Below, piece after piece: positions 12,000-25,600 of a DNA stretch of 64,000 nucleotides (position 1 is the first letter of the stretch; each line of letters begins with the position of its first letter). Location: positions 4,771,544-4,835,543 of the forward strand of contig NC_045151.1 of the NCBI RefSeq assembly GCF_008831285.2. The letters run 5' to 3'. The DNA comes from Nymphaea colorata. Its lineage: Eukaryota > Streptophyta > Magnoliopsida > Nymphaeales > Nymphaeaceae. The position numbers and the translations under genes are program-made. Under the pieces are notes generated by a model, which did not search any database, was not told the DNA's origin, and saw only the letters and a list, made by a program, of their open reading frames with translations.

Positions 12000-12600
12000 T
12001 CAAATGGTGTTCGTTCTTAATTTTGACTTATAAATTAAATCCATCAATAACAAAAAAAAAACAAAGGTCAAAAGGCTTTTGTTTTTTTGTTATAAAATCA
12101 TATGCGCACAATGAAAATACATTATTTCTTAGTTAATTCTCCCTGTTATCAACCACAAACTCCACATTCATGCAGTTATTTTCATAAAAAGGAAACTTTT
12201 CAATACAAGATGCAGTCAGTGAATATATATATATATATATATATACTGTAACACGAACATTGAATTGCGCTTACATAAATTTAAGTTGTTTTTAGCGGGT
12301 CTACATGTTCTGCATAATCAGAAACTTATATATGAATTGTATCCGGTTCTTGTTTGTATATATGTTTTGACAAACAAACTAAAATTGAAATAATTTTTTT
12401 GGCCTCCAAATTTTAATGCATTTTCTAATTCGTTTATTAATTATCACCAAAAAAAAATCTGTACATTAAAAAAAACTGCAAAATATAGATTGTGGGTATG
12501 CAGGAATAAATACAGCAAACTTAATTTATATATATATATATATATATATATAATCAGGCCATATATATATATAGTCAACATAAATTTAAGTTGTTTTTAG

Positions 12601-13535
12601 CAGATGGGCGAGTGAAATTTAACACGATAAATTTATCATGGTAAATTTTTTTGAAAAAATTTATAGAATAAAATTTCTCCTTGAATTTAGCGTAGTAAAT
12701 TTAACCCTGTTTTGAATGAATTTAACGTGATAAATATTATTTTTTTTTGTGTCTTCCCTACTCCAAATTTCTCCCCACCCTCCAATCTCTCCGCGCTGAT
12801 CTCTGATCAGCGCGGGAAAATCTCGCGAGAAGCAACACCGCCTCAACCGCGTGCTCGCAGATACAGGCACGAAGAGGAAGAATCACGCAAAATACCAATG
12901 AAATGCGAAGGGAAGTGGTCGGGCTCGTTACCAGGCCTTCGCAAAGCTCAGGCACAGTGTCCTGAGTGATTCGGAAGCTGGAGGATGTTGGAGCAACCGC
13001 CTGTTGCTGTTGAAGATGGTTCGCCGGAAAAAATGGCGGGCAGGAACATAATATGCAAATCCGACCGCGTAAGGGTGATATTAAACGGAAAAAGCTAGGG
13101 CACTTCACCAGGATGGTCGCAAGACTCGGGCGACGCTGCCTGAGCGTTTTGGAAGTCTGACGACGCCGGAGCAGCCACCGTTGCTGCTTGAAGTCAGAGA
13201 AAGAGGGCGTCGAGGGTTTCAGACGGTCTGGATCCCTCTTTCGAGAGGCATTCAGACGTCAGACTGTTTCAGACAGTCTGAATCCCTTTTCCAGAGGGAC
13301 TCAAACCATCTAAAACCCTCATGAGGGTTCTGGCCATAGCACGAGAGTAGCACGAGAGCGAGAGCGACAGAGAGTCTCACCCTTGTCGAGCAGGAGCGAG
13401 AGGAGGGTGTCGAGCTGGTGAAATTTCACCGGCTCTCTTTTGCGTTAAACTGGGTGGTTGATGAAATTACTGAAATTACAACCGCTCGTATCATTTTTTC
13501 CCTCCCTTCTCATTTTAGCCCGCCCATCAAATGAG
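12601..13535. mobile_element. GC-rich insert with short terminal inverted repeats (Pack-MULE-like?)
   Basis: The left end, cagatgggcgagtgaaattt, is an imperfect inverse of the right end (attttagcccgcccatca). The interior is strikingly GC-rich compared with its AT-rich surroundings. It contains two internal duplications: a unit with gctcaggcacagtgtcctgag / actcgggcgacgctgcctgag (near 12950 and 13125), and a unit with cagacggtctggatccctctt / cagacagtctgaatcccttt (near 13220 and 13272). There is no recognisable protein or transposase. A non-autonomous DNA element carrying captured GC-rich sequence is the simplest reading. Confidence 0.4.
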
Positions 13536-13576
13536 CTCTAAAAAGACACAAAGCACGAATAAATGCAGCGAGCTTA

Positions 13577-13578
<2 letters not shown>

Positions 13579-13619
<41 letters not shown>
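13579..13619. repeat. (TA)n microsatellite
   Basis: About 40 bp of TA, part of the duplicated flank described above. Confidence 0.95.
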
Positions 13620-13621
<2 letters not shown>

Positions 13622-13830
13622 CAGGCCATTCTCGCTTTTGGTATAATTTTTGAGATTCACAGCTTTACTTTTTATGGACCTCGCTGCAGAAACGGTGACC
13701 TCAACCTTCGAACGTGCTTGGTCAATGTACAAATTAGTTCCACAGCTTGAACTTCTTTGTACAAAATCTGATCTAACAAAAAACATAAGATTTTCAAAAT
13801 TGAACATAATCACATTTCAAATAGGATTAT

Positions 13831-14092
13831 TATAATCAGCCGCGGAGCCAGAATTTTTTTGGCTATGGGGCACTGTGTACTAATTAGTACCACGCTAGCT
13901 CCGCTACTCTATAAGCAGTTGAGTTTCTTTCTCGTGCGTGTGGAATGCCCATAATTTTAATTTTATGAAAAGAAAAACGGAAGCCGAAGCCGGTACATGC
14001 ACGAACAAACTTGAAATTAAGCAGGCAAAAACGTGGAGCTATCTTGGACTGGCATGGGTAGGTGCCCACGCTGGCTCCGCTACTGATTATAA
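13831..14092. mobile_element. MITE with ~20-bp TIRs (TATAATCAG..GCGGAGCCAG)
   Basis: The left terminus, tataatcagccgcggagcca (13831-13850), is inverted at the right terminus as tggctccgctactgattata (14072-14091), with two mismatches. Element length is about 262 bp. A second internal copy of ctagctccgctactct lies at 13897-13912. There is no coding capacity. It sits in the putative 5'UTR intron of the PICC-like gene. Confidence 0.7.
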
Positions 14093-14269
14093 TTATGTTG
14101 GCTAATTTCTTGATCAAGTGCTGCAACAGGAGTAGATTGGATCCGATAGAATTGGAAAAGCTCATGGAAATCAGTTGCCACGACAACATGCAAAACTTGG
14201 AAAAAACCCATGCATTGCATTATACTTAAATAGACGTTTAGAAATTTGAAAGTGTCAAATTCCTAGTAC

Positions 14270-14620
14270 TTAGCCTCAAAGGACATAGCATAATAGGGCA
14301 GTAAGGCAGTTCATACTTGACCGATCCGAGGTTCAAATCTGCAGTCACTGTCATGTTGTGGTGTATTACTCCTCCAAGCCACAAACAATGGCAAACATGA
14401 TATTAGAATTGAAAGACATATTATAGGTCTACCGAAGCACCAAAGTAAGCCAGAACCATAAAGGTATAAGAGTACCTTCGAGGTTTTATGCTGAAGGTAG
14501 TTTCCCCTGAAAAAACGTTTAAAAAATCCCAGTACTTACAAAATCTCAATTTTACACATTAATCTTGAAGGGGATCCTTACCCTTTCAATGTGGTTGTTT
14601 ATAAAAGCCTCTGGGATCTA

Positions 14621-14658
<38 letters not shown>
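14270..14658 (+). mobile_element. Possible tRNA-derived SINE with 37-nt poly(A)
   Basis: A tract of 37 A residues (14622-14658) ends a segment that contains gatccgaggttcaaatctgc. That resembles an RNA polymerase III B box (GGTTCAAATC), at about 14326-14345. A matching A box is not clear and flanking duplications were not identified, so a generic retroposed sequence is equally possible. Confidence 0.35.
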
Positions 14659-14659
<1 letters not shown>

Positions 14660-16642
14660 CCTTTTCATGTGCAGAAATGTAATTCTGGAATTTCAGTCGG
14701 CATTCCAAAGTTGTTGTGGTTGAAGATAACGAAATTGGACAGTAGCTAATTAAACATCATGTCTATGTTTTATTCAGCTTGGTTAACGTCATCGTCAGTT
14801 TCTCTATTTCATTTTAGCTAGGAAAAGCATGTCTCATTGAATCGTTTTAGCATTTTTTAAAAATTGAACAGCTTTATTTAAAATCAGATTAAACAGAAAG
14901 TCAATTTTTTGTCCTATAGGTGTGCTCAACAGGCCGGCCACTTCCAGAGGAGATCATGAAAAACCATTGGACTCACTTCAGTAAAAGGCTAACGGTAGAC
15001 TTGTCAAGACAAGAAGGTTCATAGAGCGGCCAAATTAAACTAGTGAATTAGTACTACATTAATAGAAACATGATTTGTATGGCTAACAAGAGCTGGCTTG
15101 CTAGCACTGTCATCAAGACTAAGAGTTCCGTCCACCTGATCATGGAGTACTGGATCTTAAGACCTTGAGGTCATCCCATTGCAAGAACACTGGCAATATT
15201 CCAATGTAGTACCAATGATCCTGCAAGCGACTGTACCCTATCAAACAAGACCCCAATCACATAGAAAAAGTGTTTGTATGAAATACTGTTTACGTGTCCA
15301 AAGTGGCTCCACCACTAGTCACTATAGAATGCCTAAAACAGAACACTTCGTTCTCCAAACGCATGCTTTACCGGTCAGCTAAATGACCTGTAGATCAAGT
15401 CTCATGGGTAGAATCAATTGCTGACCATGTAGAAATCCCCGAAATCCCTGAGCTGCTTGGCGCAACAGACAAGGCTGGTAGGCTATGTTTTGAGCAGCCA
15501 TAATATCAACTGCCTTTACTGCAAAAGGGTGACAGTGATATACATCTTGAAGCATAATGGGGGCATTCACGATGTCCTAAAAACAGGCTTGGTACCCTGT
15601 AGGGATAGAGAGAAGGGTGAAGGCTTCAGCTCTCAGTCGGGTGGGAGGATGAAACACTTTTCCTGCTGACTTGGAATTACAGGTCATTTAGAAAGTGGAC
15701 CATGCATCCAATGTTTGATCACCTGGATGAAATTAGCTAGGATTCTTTTTTCCTATGCAATTGATTTGCAAATATTTAGATTTTCAGAAAGGATATCTTC
15801 TTCATTTCACAAACAACACTTATTTGTCCTTTGGATTGTCCGGAGCAAAATTTGCATGAATGGTGACAATGTTATTTACTAGTTCAACTGTCTGCTAATG
15901 GCCATTTGTGGTGGCATTTGAGTGACCTTGCTTATGACATACAGATGGAAACTTTTGCTGATGCCACAGACCAATTAAGATGCAAAATTATTAGAGTCGA
16001 GGAAAAAAACACCAGTACGTCAAAATTCATCAACTTTGTCATATTCGATGATAGAGGCTAACTCAAATATTTCAAACAACACTTCAAAATCCAAAAGATT
16101 GAAATTTATCAACTTTGCCAAAGTAAACTTAGTACAAGTTTTACGCTCATAACAAGCAGCTAACAAAGAACTAAATAAGAATAATTAAAAGAGATAATAT
16201 ATTCGAGAAAGCAAACTGCTTGAAGTTGAATTCTCAAACACTACACCACATTGTTTAATAAGTTGAAATATCAGTACCCAAGGTGCATAAACTAGTAGGC
16301 ATTTGTCTAAACTCCATCCAGGCCTGCTGCCTACAAAACAAGGACAAGATTTAACCAGTGTTTTAAATTTTGTTAGGCTGCCTTTTGCATTTTGTTATTT
16401 AATTCCTCTGTGGTTGTCTGAATTTTGCTAATGCTAATATACCATGATGAAAATATGTGACATAATTTCTTTTTGTTTCCAGCACTTGCAAGGAAAAAGT
16501 AAGCATAACCTGTGGAACGAGAAGTTTAGTGCAGATATGTAACAACTGAATTTAGAAGATTGGCCTGATATTATTTTACAATATCTATGCTATTATTAGC
16601 AGGAGCAGAAGATCAAGTCTAGGTGCCAAATCTCTTGTAGTA
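14659..16642. other. Gene-free stretch upstream of the first coding exon
   Basis: The sequence is unique-looking and AT-rich. If the leader exon at 10215-10569 is right, this is 5'UTR intron. The final bases, tctcttgtag, form a good acceptor directly before taATGGAG. Confidence 0.45.
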
Positions 16643-19600
16643 ATGGAGGCACAAACAAGTTCTACGGAAGCTCATCTGGAAGAAGAGATTGATGCAAAGG
16701 GCGATCTTAACGAACATCCTTCCGAGGTAATTACTGGTTTAAGTACTAGTAAGACCTTCACATAAATATGCATTCTTGGCGGAAGCTAAGATTAATTACA
16801 ACCTGATCATCATAAAAATAGGACATAATTGTCTCATCCTATTCCAAACTTTTCATTGACATATCTAATTTGATCACGTAGGGTGTCTTTGATAGACTGA
16901 TTTAAAATCCCTTTTAGGTGGGATCCATGTGGTAAACGAACACCGGATTATACCACTGTGTGAAAAAGAAGAACTGAGATGTCTAGTTTCTGATCAAAAT
17001 CTCAGATCTGAGGTCATCTTGGATCAGCATGCCATGGGGAATATGAAAATATATATGACATTCCCAATGATCTCAAATCTCCACAAATCTCAGATTTTGA
17101 GGTTGTCAAACGCCCCTTTAATGATAGTAAGAGCTGATACAGGAAGTTTTTTTTCTTTATAAGATATGTTAAAATTTATGTTACATATTTGTTTGAACCA
17201 AGAACTTTAAACATCTTCAAAAGTATATTTTACCATGTTGGTTCGATAATAAACATCTTAGGTAGTTATAACTTTGACTGACCTATTATAATACACATTG
17301 TACTTATCTTTCATCGATTGTGCTTTTCATTTTGAAATTTTTGCATTTCAAGTTTTAATTTGAAAAGTGTTAATAAAAAGCAAGTTACAATTATTGAAGA
17401 TGGTCATAGTTTTAGGACACTTATTTTATTTCTTTATGAAGTAACTGAATATTTTAGAAAAACCTGCATAATTTGGAATACAGCTACTAATTGAGAACCT
17501 GTAAGATTGGATCAGCATCAAATTTAGTACACTTAAAAAATGACAAAACCCTCAAACCAGATCTAACCTATTTACAACTCTATTATAAATATAGTCAATT
17601 GTGGATTAAGAATTGCCCATAGATCTGGCCTGGGCAACATTTGGAGCTTTTTGATAATAGATTCAGCAATATAGGTCTTGCAGCATGTACTTTGATATAG
17701 AAAGATATTATTCCTTAGTCTCCATGCAATTGACAAGTCATATTGATGCTATTGGTGTTTCAGTTCGGGAAGGATATTTGAATGGGTAACCGAACCATTA
17801 ATAAATGATTTGGGCAGTGGTGGATAATTCACCCAAGATACCTCTAAAACATGTGATGCTAGAACAGTTGAAATAAAGACAACATGCCTAACAAACTCAT
17901 CTATAAGTAGCAGCTACCATTGCTTGTTTGGCAGATAATAAGAATAATGAATTGGTGTTGGTTGTGAAACCACATGTAATGTGTCTTAGATTATATGCCT
18001 ATCAACAAAACATTCAATTAAATGTTCATGACTGAAACTGCCAATATGCTAAAGGCACAAATATATGGTCATCATTCTCCATTCTGGGAAAAGCATGATG
18101 GTATTATGCAGACTATTTAGTGCACAACAAGGCCATAGAGTAGGCCAAGTGCCTCTCTCATTGGTCGAAAGCCTTTTTAAGGTTTTACGCTATTAAAACA
18201 TATTTATCACTATTATATATGAGTAAAACAATAGTGTAACCCTCCATGAAGGTGAAACTACTATCTCAATTGTAACAAAGATGATAGTTTTATCATATCT
18301 TAATTAACCATCATACAAGGTGAGAAATGAAGAAAAGAGAAATTGGTGCTATTTACATGAGCAATGAAAAGGCCATGGACTGGATCAATTCAATGTGAAG
18401 TTCTTTAAGATGTATTAAGGGAATTGTAGGCAAAGGTTCCTCAATTGGTGTTGATGATTTTTTATGATTGGGAGGTTGGTAAAGAAGATCAACCTAATGC
18501 ATCATTAGGGGTGATCTCTTTTGTTAATGGACTTATGGGCTTGTTAATAGCCTTAACCATCATAAGTGATGATCTCTTTTGTTGAAATCAAATTCATACA
18601 CCAAACCATTATCGAACTCTTTTGGTCCAAGCAATTCAGAAGAAACCTACTTTCTGAGGATGATAAAGAACTTGTCATTTCTTTCGAATTTATCACTTGC
18701 ACATTTGGGTTTCTATAGGAAATGAATTGAGAAAGTGATGGTATGTATTATGATAGTCTCATATGCAATGGTGATTAATGGTAGAGAAGGATCTTGTATT
18801 GGATGTCAAAATGTTTTAAGGCAAGATGATCCTTTATTACCATCTCTCTACATGTATGTTAAGAATATTCTCAAGAAGGTTAAAATGAGAGGTGCATGTG
18901 AAAAGCATCAAGATACCCAAAATTTAGATGTCTTAATTCTCTTACTTCGAGGTTGTTATTTGCCGATGACTCGATGTCATTTTGTAAAGTTGATAAGATA
19001 TCATTGGCTAATGTGAAACTTATTTTGGAGGAATTCTCTTACAAGGCGGGAATGCTAATTAACAACAATAAATCTTTCCTCGTGCCTTTTCCTGTAAAGG
19101 AAGATATGAGACAAATGTTGGTTACTTTATTTGGATGATCTAGTGCTATATTGCATTTAGTGCACCTTGGTCTCCCATTATTTTGTGGCAAGTTAACTCT
19201 AGTCTTGTATAAAGACCTAAAATTCAAGATTAACACATGCCCTACTATACGGAAGACTCTCATCTATCAGACTCAGGAAGACTATGTTTATAAATCATGT
19301 GATAAGTCAGATTATTAGTGTCAAGATGTTCTTTTATAGTTTACCTAGAATTATGATTATTTCCACTAAAAGCATGTGGTTTATCTTCTTCTAGGGAGTC
19401 TATGACACTTTGGTTAACTCATGTATTGAACTAATAGTACTAGGAGTTACTGAAGATGCCTTATGATGCGGTAGTTAACACTCTTCAAAGGGTTGACTTT
19501 ACAGTAGCATAAGGGTGAAAAGACTAGCAGATCTTAAGAAATTGCAAGTATGGAGGAATCAAGTTATACACAACGAGAAAATGGAGTCTTTTCTTTGTTT

Positions 19601-22600
19601 GTGAGAAACAACTCTTGACTCTTAAAATAAGTATAGCAGTTAGGGATGGCTTTGGTGAATAGGTGTGCATTATGTAAAGCATATGTTGAATTTTGTTCAC
19701 ATTTGTTTCATCATTGTGGATTGGTGACATCATGTTGGTCTTTCATTGGAAGTTCAATCTTCAAATTAAATCCAAGCAGTTTGTCAAGGACATTTCATCT
19801 TGGTGGTGGGAAAGAATTTCCCCTTTAGATGGTTGAAAAGAATTTGGAGATTGAATTTTCCTTGGCAATCTTGTACTTACAAAAATTAAGAAATGCAATT
19901 ATTCATGACAAAGACACCAGGTAGATTGAAACAGTTTTGTTTTTAGAAAGGCATCAAAGGTTGGTTTGTGATATTCCATGATTTGGCAAATTGAAGAAGG
20001 AGGCCACATGTTGGTTCAGCACATGCATAGGACAAAATTTATGGGCCCCATTTGGTAATTTACATTTTATTATACAAACGGTTTGTCCTCTAACATGCCA
20101 TTCACAAAAGCTGGTTTGTGTCATTAGATGTAAAATGAAAATGTGCTAAACATGGGGGTGAGTGAAGCAAGCAGGATAACTCTCAATTTCTTACTAGCAT
20201 TGCTAGCTACCTTCCTAATAATGTGAAGATATTAGCAGTTGGAGGTCCTATTAGCTGGAGAAATATTTTGATAAGAGAAATAATGAGGTGTTAAGGAAAT
20301 GGTTGAGGATTTTTGGTTTTACACTCCCACTATGACATGTTTGTAGTCAAAGCTGTAACCCATTAAATGAGGATTTATAGGCCTTGTCTTTGAGAATTCC
20401 TTTCAGTTCATATGTAGAATGGGATCAGCTCATAGTAGTCAAGGACACAAAAGGTCATGAGATGCTATGATCAGTGTTCCAGTAGTCTCATGATTCTGTT
20501 CTTTGCTTTTGATGTATATTCCTTCTTTCTTTTTCGATAAAATTGTTTGCGAACTCCATTGCATGTAGCTTTGCATTGGAAACTTTGTATTCTAAAAACT
20601 TGAAGAGGATAATTTCTTTGTGTAAGAAGAAAAATGTCAATTGGTGTAAATAGAGGTAGATTTCCCTACATCATGGCATTCATGTCAGTCTATTGTAGAG
20701 GACAAAATTAGCATTTATTTGTTGATGAACATAGGCACTCCAATTTTTCTATAGTTATACTTGTTTGGGATTGTCTAACTAACACCAAAAATCAATTGTA
20801 GGGCATCATGCTACTTTCATTAAGGACATATTTGTGACAAGTTTACTTGTCTTTAAAAAAAATCTCTTACTAACAATTATCATCTCTAACAATTGGCCAA
20901 AAGTTTTTAAATAATTCAATAGTGAAACCATCAGACCCAAGCGCTTTGTCACTTTTCATACTCAAAACTGTAGCCCTCACTTCGTCATATGAGGCAGACT
21001 TCAAGAAAGCTACATTCTACTCCTCATTTATCATCGATCCATCAACCAGTTTGTCCAAGATCCAGCCGGTGTTATCATCATCGGAGAAGAAATCAAGAAA
21101 GTACTCCCTACAAGCTTTGTAAATCATTTAAGTCCCTTCTACAAGATAGCCATTTATTTCAATTAATATAATCTTCCTCTTGGACTGATTGTTCTTTACA
21201 AGGGCTTGAAAGAATGGGCTGTTTTTGTCCCCTTTCAACCACGTAGCTTTCAACTTTTGTTTCCCAATATGTTTCTTTTTCACCAAAGGCAACGTCTACT
21301 TCCCCTTCAACATCTATTCAGTCATACCACCTTGCTTGTTACCCAAACCTCTATATTTTGAATCCCATCTAGCCTTTATTTAATGGCATGCATTCTTTGA
21401 TTGGTCGGTTCCAATCACCTTGAGTTCCATTTAGACAAATTTCTTGTTGTTCTTTATAATTTTTGATGTAGCACTATCATAGCACATTCTCAAGCTTCTA
21501 TGGTCTAACTGGAACTAATTATTTCTCTACATTGATCATGAAGAGTCCAATATGAGTATAATTTAATTAACCTCTACCATACTGTCGAGGTTCGCCATCA
21601 TTCACTATGAGAATCAATGCGCTATGATCAAATACAGGTAGTGCTGGGCATAAGTTCTAACCTGAAGCTGGTTGAGGTCTGCAGCCACCATGCTTCATTG
21701 ACTAGAGCCCAATCAATTATGCTAAGTGCTTCACCTAGTTTATTGTTCCACCAAGTCATTTCACTGCTTGGATCATTAATAACAAGGTTACAAAGATTAA
21801 GGAAGTTGTTGAAATCAGAGCATGAAGACCAATTTGGATATCTATTAGTCTTGTCCATAGGCCCTCTCATACTGCTAAATTCTCCTAAGATTGCACAAGG
21901 AGACTGTAGACTGGTGATGCAACTTTTTAGTTCTTAGGAAGAACTGCACATATTGATTGACCAACCAGTATGAAACTCAAACCAGTCTATCATACCTTTG
22001 TTCTACCATATCCAATATTTATTTCATACTATAACTCTTACTTCTTAGTGCCATAAAAAATGACTATGGCTAAAGCACATTCTGATGACATATTCAAAGA
22101 AAAAGCCCATTTATGATGGGTTCTGCACCAAATATCAAACAGCTTGGAGTTGAGCTTGAGTCCAGCAAAAAGATAGCTCCAAGTAAAGATTCAACTTCTC
22201 TTCAAGCCGCAACTCTAACAAGGACCTGCACATTCCAAGCGATAAGCTTGATTTGGAATTTTGAAGTGGCAGCTTCACCTCTGCTCCTAGGTTGGTTTTA
22301 GTGCCTTCGGACATCATGGCATTGATCTCTTCATCTTCAATGGGTGAACTCATATTCATTAACTTATCATTGGCAAAGGTTGAGGGCACTGTCTCTTCCT
22401 TTTCTTAATTCGAGTGTAAGGGCCAAGATGTCTTCCTACCCTACGAACAACTCTATCTTCTGCAACGTGACTTATTGTGACCCACTGAGTTGAGTGGGTC
22501 TCCAAAAGGGCAATGTCTCTCCCTTTTCTTAATTCAGTGCAAGGGCCAAGATGTCTTCCTACCCTATGAACAACTCTATCTTCTGCAACCTGACTTTTTT

Positions 22601-25600
22601 TTTTAAGTGGGGTCTCTTCTTCAAATCGTCTTTAGAAAGCTCATTATGTTTGAAAGAGAATCTAGGAGGTGTGTTCTCCTCAATCAAATTATTATTTAGA
22701 AAATTTACAACTCAGGAAACTAAGTTTTTAAACGTCAGGATGATCCACATGTTCATTATGAGAAGATAAAGAAGAATCCAATGGAGGCATACCTTGAATA
22801 TCCATGTCCATGGGCATGGTCTCATGCTGCAACCTGCATTGCATTATGTGATAGTTAACCTCCATCAGCAGTCCTAGGCAAGTCGGTAGCAGATGTATTT
22901 TTCTTCATTTCCAGTCGAATCACAATGTGGTTAAACATCAAACTCAAAGCTTTCGTAATTCAATTGTTATATACGAGCACAATGAGTTTTCAAAGTATCA
23001 CTTTTGTTTCAACGATTTAACCTCATTTGTTAAATTAGGAAACCTCTTTTGCATCAAGCCTTTGGGGATGGAGGATTTATTATGGCAATAAAAGATTTAT
23101 ATTGCCATATTATTTTTTACATGAAACCTCTAACTTGACATGTTTATACACTTGTATATTAAAAAAACTAATTTTTAGGAAAACTAAGTTTTATGTAACG
23201 ACTAGGTGACGTAAATAATTTTAAAACAGGTATCTAATTTGCAAAAATAATTGTTCAATTGCTGCAAGAGGGATTGGTCTCTAGTGAAAATTGACTTGTG
23301 TAAATTAAAGTTCATTTATACAAGTCAAATAAGCTCAAGGATTAATGTACTCACAATTAGTCATAACGAAGTTCACTTATAAGACTTAACAAATTCAAGT
23401 AAAATAGAAACACATATTGAAATCATGAAGGAATATTTTTAATTTTAGATCTTGTTACATTGCCTATTGTAGAAACAGTTGAACCTTGTAGAACAATACT
23501 TCTTTGGGGCATGATGTTGAGAAAGGAGGGTTCTAGTCACATTCAACAACTGGTGATTCTTTCACTAAGCAACCCTACCCCATTTTGAGGTGGGGTATAA
23601 CTACAGAAGGTTTCATGAACAATCCCTTTCCTTCGAAGGAAACCATCGACAGAGTGACATACATATTCACGTGCATTGTCAGAACGAAAGGTTTGAACAG
23701 AAGCACTGAACTGTGTTTCAATAAGAGTAATAAAGGTTTCGATGACAATAGGAACTTCACTATGATCCTTCAGCAAGTAAACAAGGTGGTACAAGAATAA
23801 TCATCTATAAATGTAATAAAATATTGAAAGTTATCACAAGAAAGTGTGCTCGAAGGCCCCCACACATCAGAATGTATCAAAGCAAATGTTGTATTAGACC
23901 GACTTTTAGAGAAAGGATATGATGCCCGGACGTGTTTGGCTAAACGGAAAACTTCACAAGATACCAAGTTCACATTAATACTAGAAAACAAGTCTGGGAA
24001 CAAACACCTAAGCAAAACAAAAGGAAAATGTATGAGCCTCTCATGCCATCGCCTAATGAGCTAAATATGATTTTCCCGACTCTTCGTCTTACTGAGCACT
24101 GTCAAAAGAGCCATAACAACACACTGAGCACTGTCAAAAGAGCCATAACAACACGCATGAGTGGCCAATAAAGACCCTCAAAAGCCAAACCAATCTCAAT
24201 CTTCTTCCCCGTCTCCAAGTCCTGCAAGATACATCGATCGGCAGAAAAAATGAGTTCACAGTTCAATTCTTTTGTAATCTTGCTAACCGACAATAGATTC
24301 AAAGGAATGTGAGGGACTTGCAGTGCATTATGAACCAAGAATTTATTCAACAGTGAGAGACTCCCTTTTTCAGCCACCGTAATAGAGGAGCCATCAGTGA
24401 GAGACACTCTCTCCTTACCAAAAGATATCTTATACTCATGGAAAACATTGGGATTCCTGGTCATGTGGTGCGTAGCACCACTATCGACAATTCATTCTCC
24501 CAACAAGAATTACCTTTTTCACAATAGATAGCGATAGTACGGTTGACCTTCACATCATTTGATGACTCGTCATACTGTGTCTCAATGCAACTCAGGTAAG
24601 CCTGAAGCTTGCGGATCTGATCAATAGAAAGTTTTGGCTTCTCACCAGCGGTTTCGAAAACATCAAAATTAGTAGGTTTCTTCCCACTAGAGTTTTGTTT
24701 CCGATTTTTTTTTTCTTTGGATGAAAGATTCCAACAAAACTCAACAGTATGACCAGTCTTCTTGCAGTGAACATATTTTAGGGAAGAACAAAGAGACCCA
24801 CAGGGCCACGGCTAACCAGTGCAGACCACTCATTACCTGAGGAGCTAGACACTTTCTTTCCGGTCACAATAAGACGTCACTGCTCTTCAGCTTCAATACG
24901 AGAGTAGATGTCTTCAATGCTGAACATATCTCCTGAATTGAGGATCTGGCTTCTTATGCCCTCAAAATCATCATGTAGGCCGCTCAGGAACACAAATATC
25001 ATGTTCTTCCATTCCTTGGTCCAGTGTAAAGTTTGGTATTGAGGACAACTCCAATCATCAGTATAATAGTCTAATTCTTCCCACTTAGATTTTAGGGCGG
25101 CATAAAAATCAGCAACTGACTTGTCCCCCTACTGCAGACCATATACACCTTTCATCAACTGATACACACAAACGTCCTTTTTCTTTTGACCATACATTTG
25201 CTCTAAGATCACCCACATGTCACGAGCAGTCTTCTTACGAAGGATAAGAGACTGAATATCCGAAGACAGAGAATTGACAATCCAAGTCTTAACGTGATTG
25301 TCCTCAATGAACCATGTGTCCCATGCTGAATTTGTTCCAAATGGTTCAACCTTTCTTTCATTGATATAGGCAATCTGTCCATGATCAGCAATTCCCATAG
25401 TAATGGCAGCGGACCAGTGCATGTAATTATCTTTGTTAAGTCTAAGAGTAGTGACTTGAACCGGAATATTTTCAGTTTTGGAGGCTTTAACAGCCACACG
25501 TTCAGTACTAACAGCTAATGAAGCTTAACAGCTGATGAAGCTGATTCCGCCATCACAATGTAGTAACTTGGCAATCAAGAATCCAAGGGAGAACGCCTAT

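Larger units (their letters stand above)
12500..13632. repeat. Direct repeats flanking a GC-rich island
   Basis: The phrase gaataaatacagcaaacttaattta-(TA)n-taatcaggccat at about 12504-12560 recurs with few changes at about 13556-13628. The phrase ataaatttaagttgtttttagc occurs at about 12276-12298 and again at about 12581-12602. The duplicated flanks bracket the insert at 12601-13535. Confidence 0.75.

Noticed and set aside
18600-22400. A single LINE with twin-priming 5' inversion
   Set aside because: In twin priming the inverted 5' part lies upstream of the 3' part in the sense direction. Here it lies downstream, so the model does not fit.
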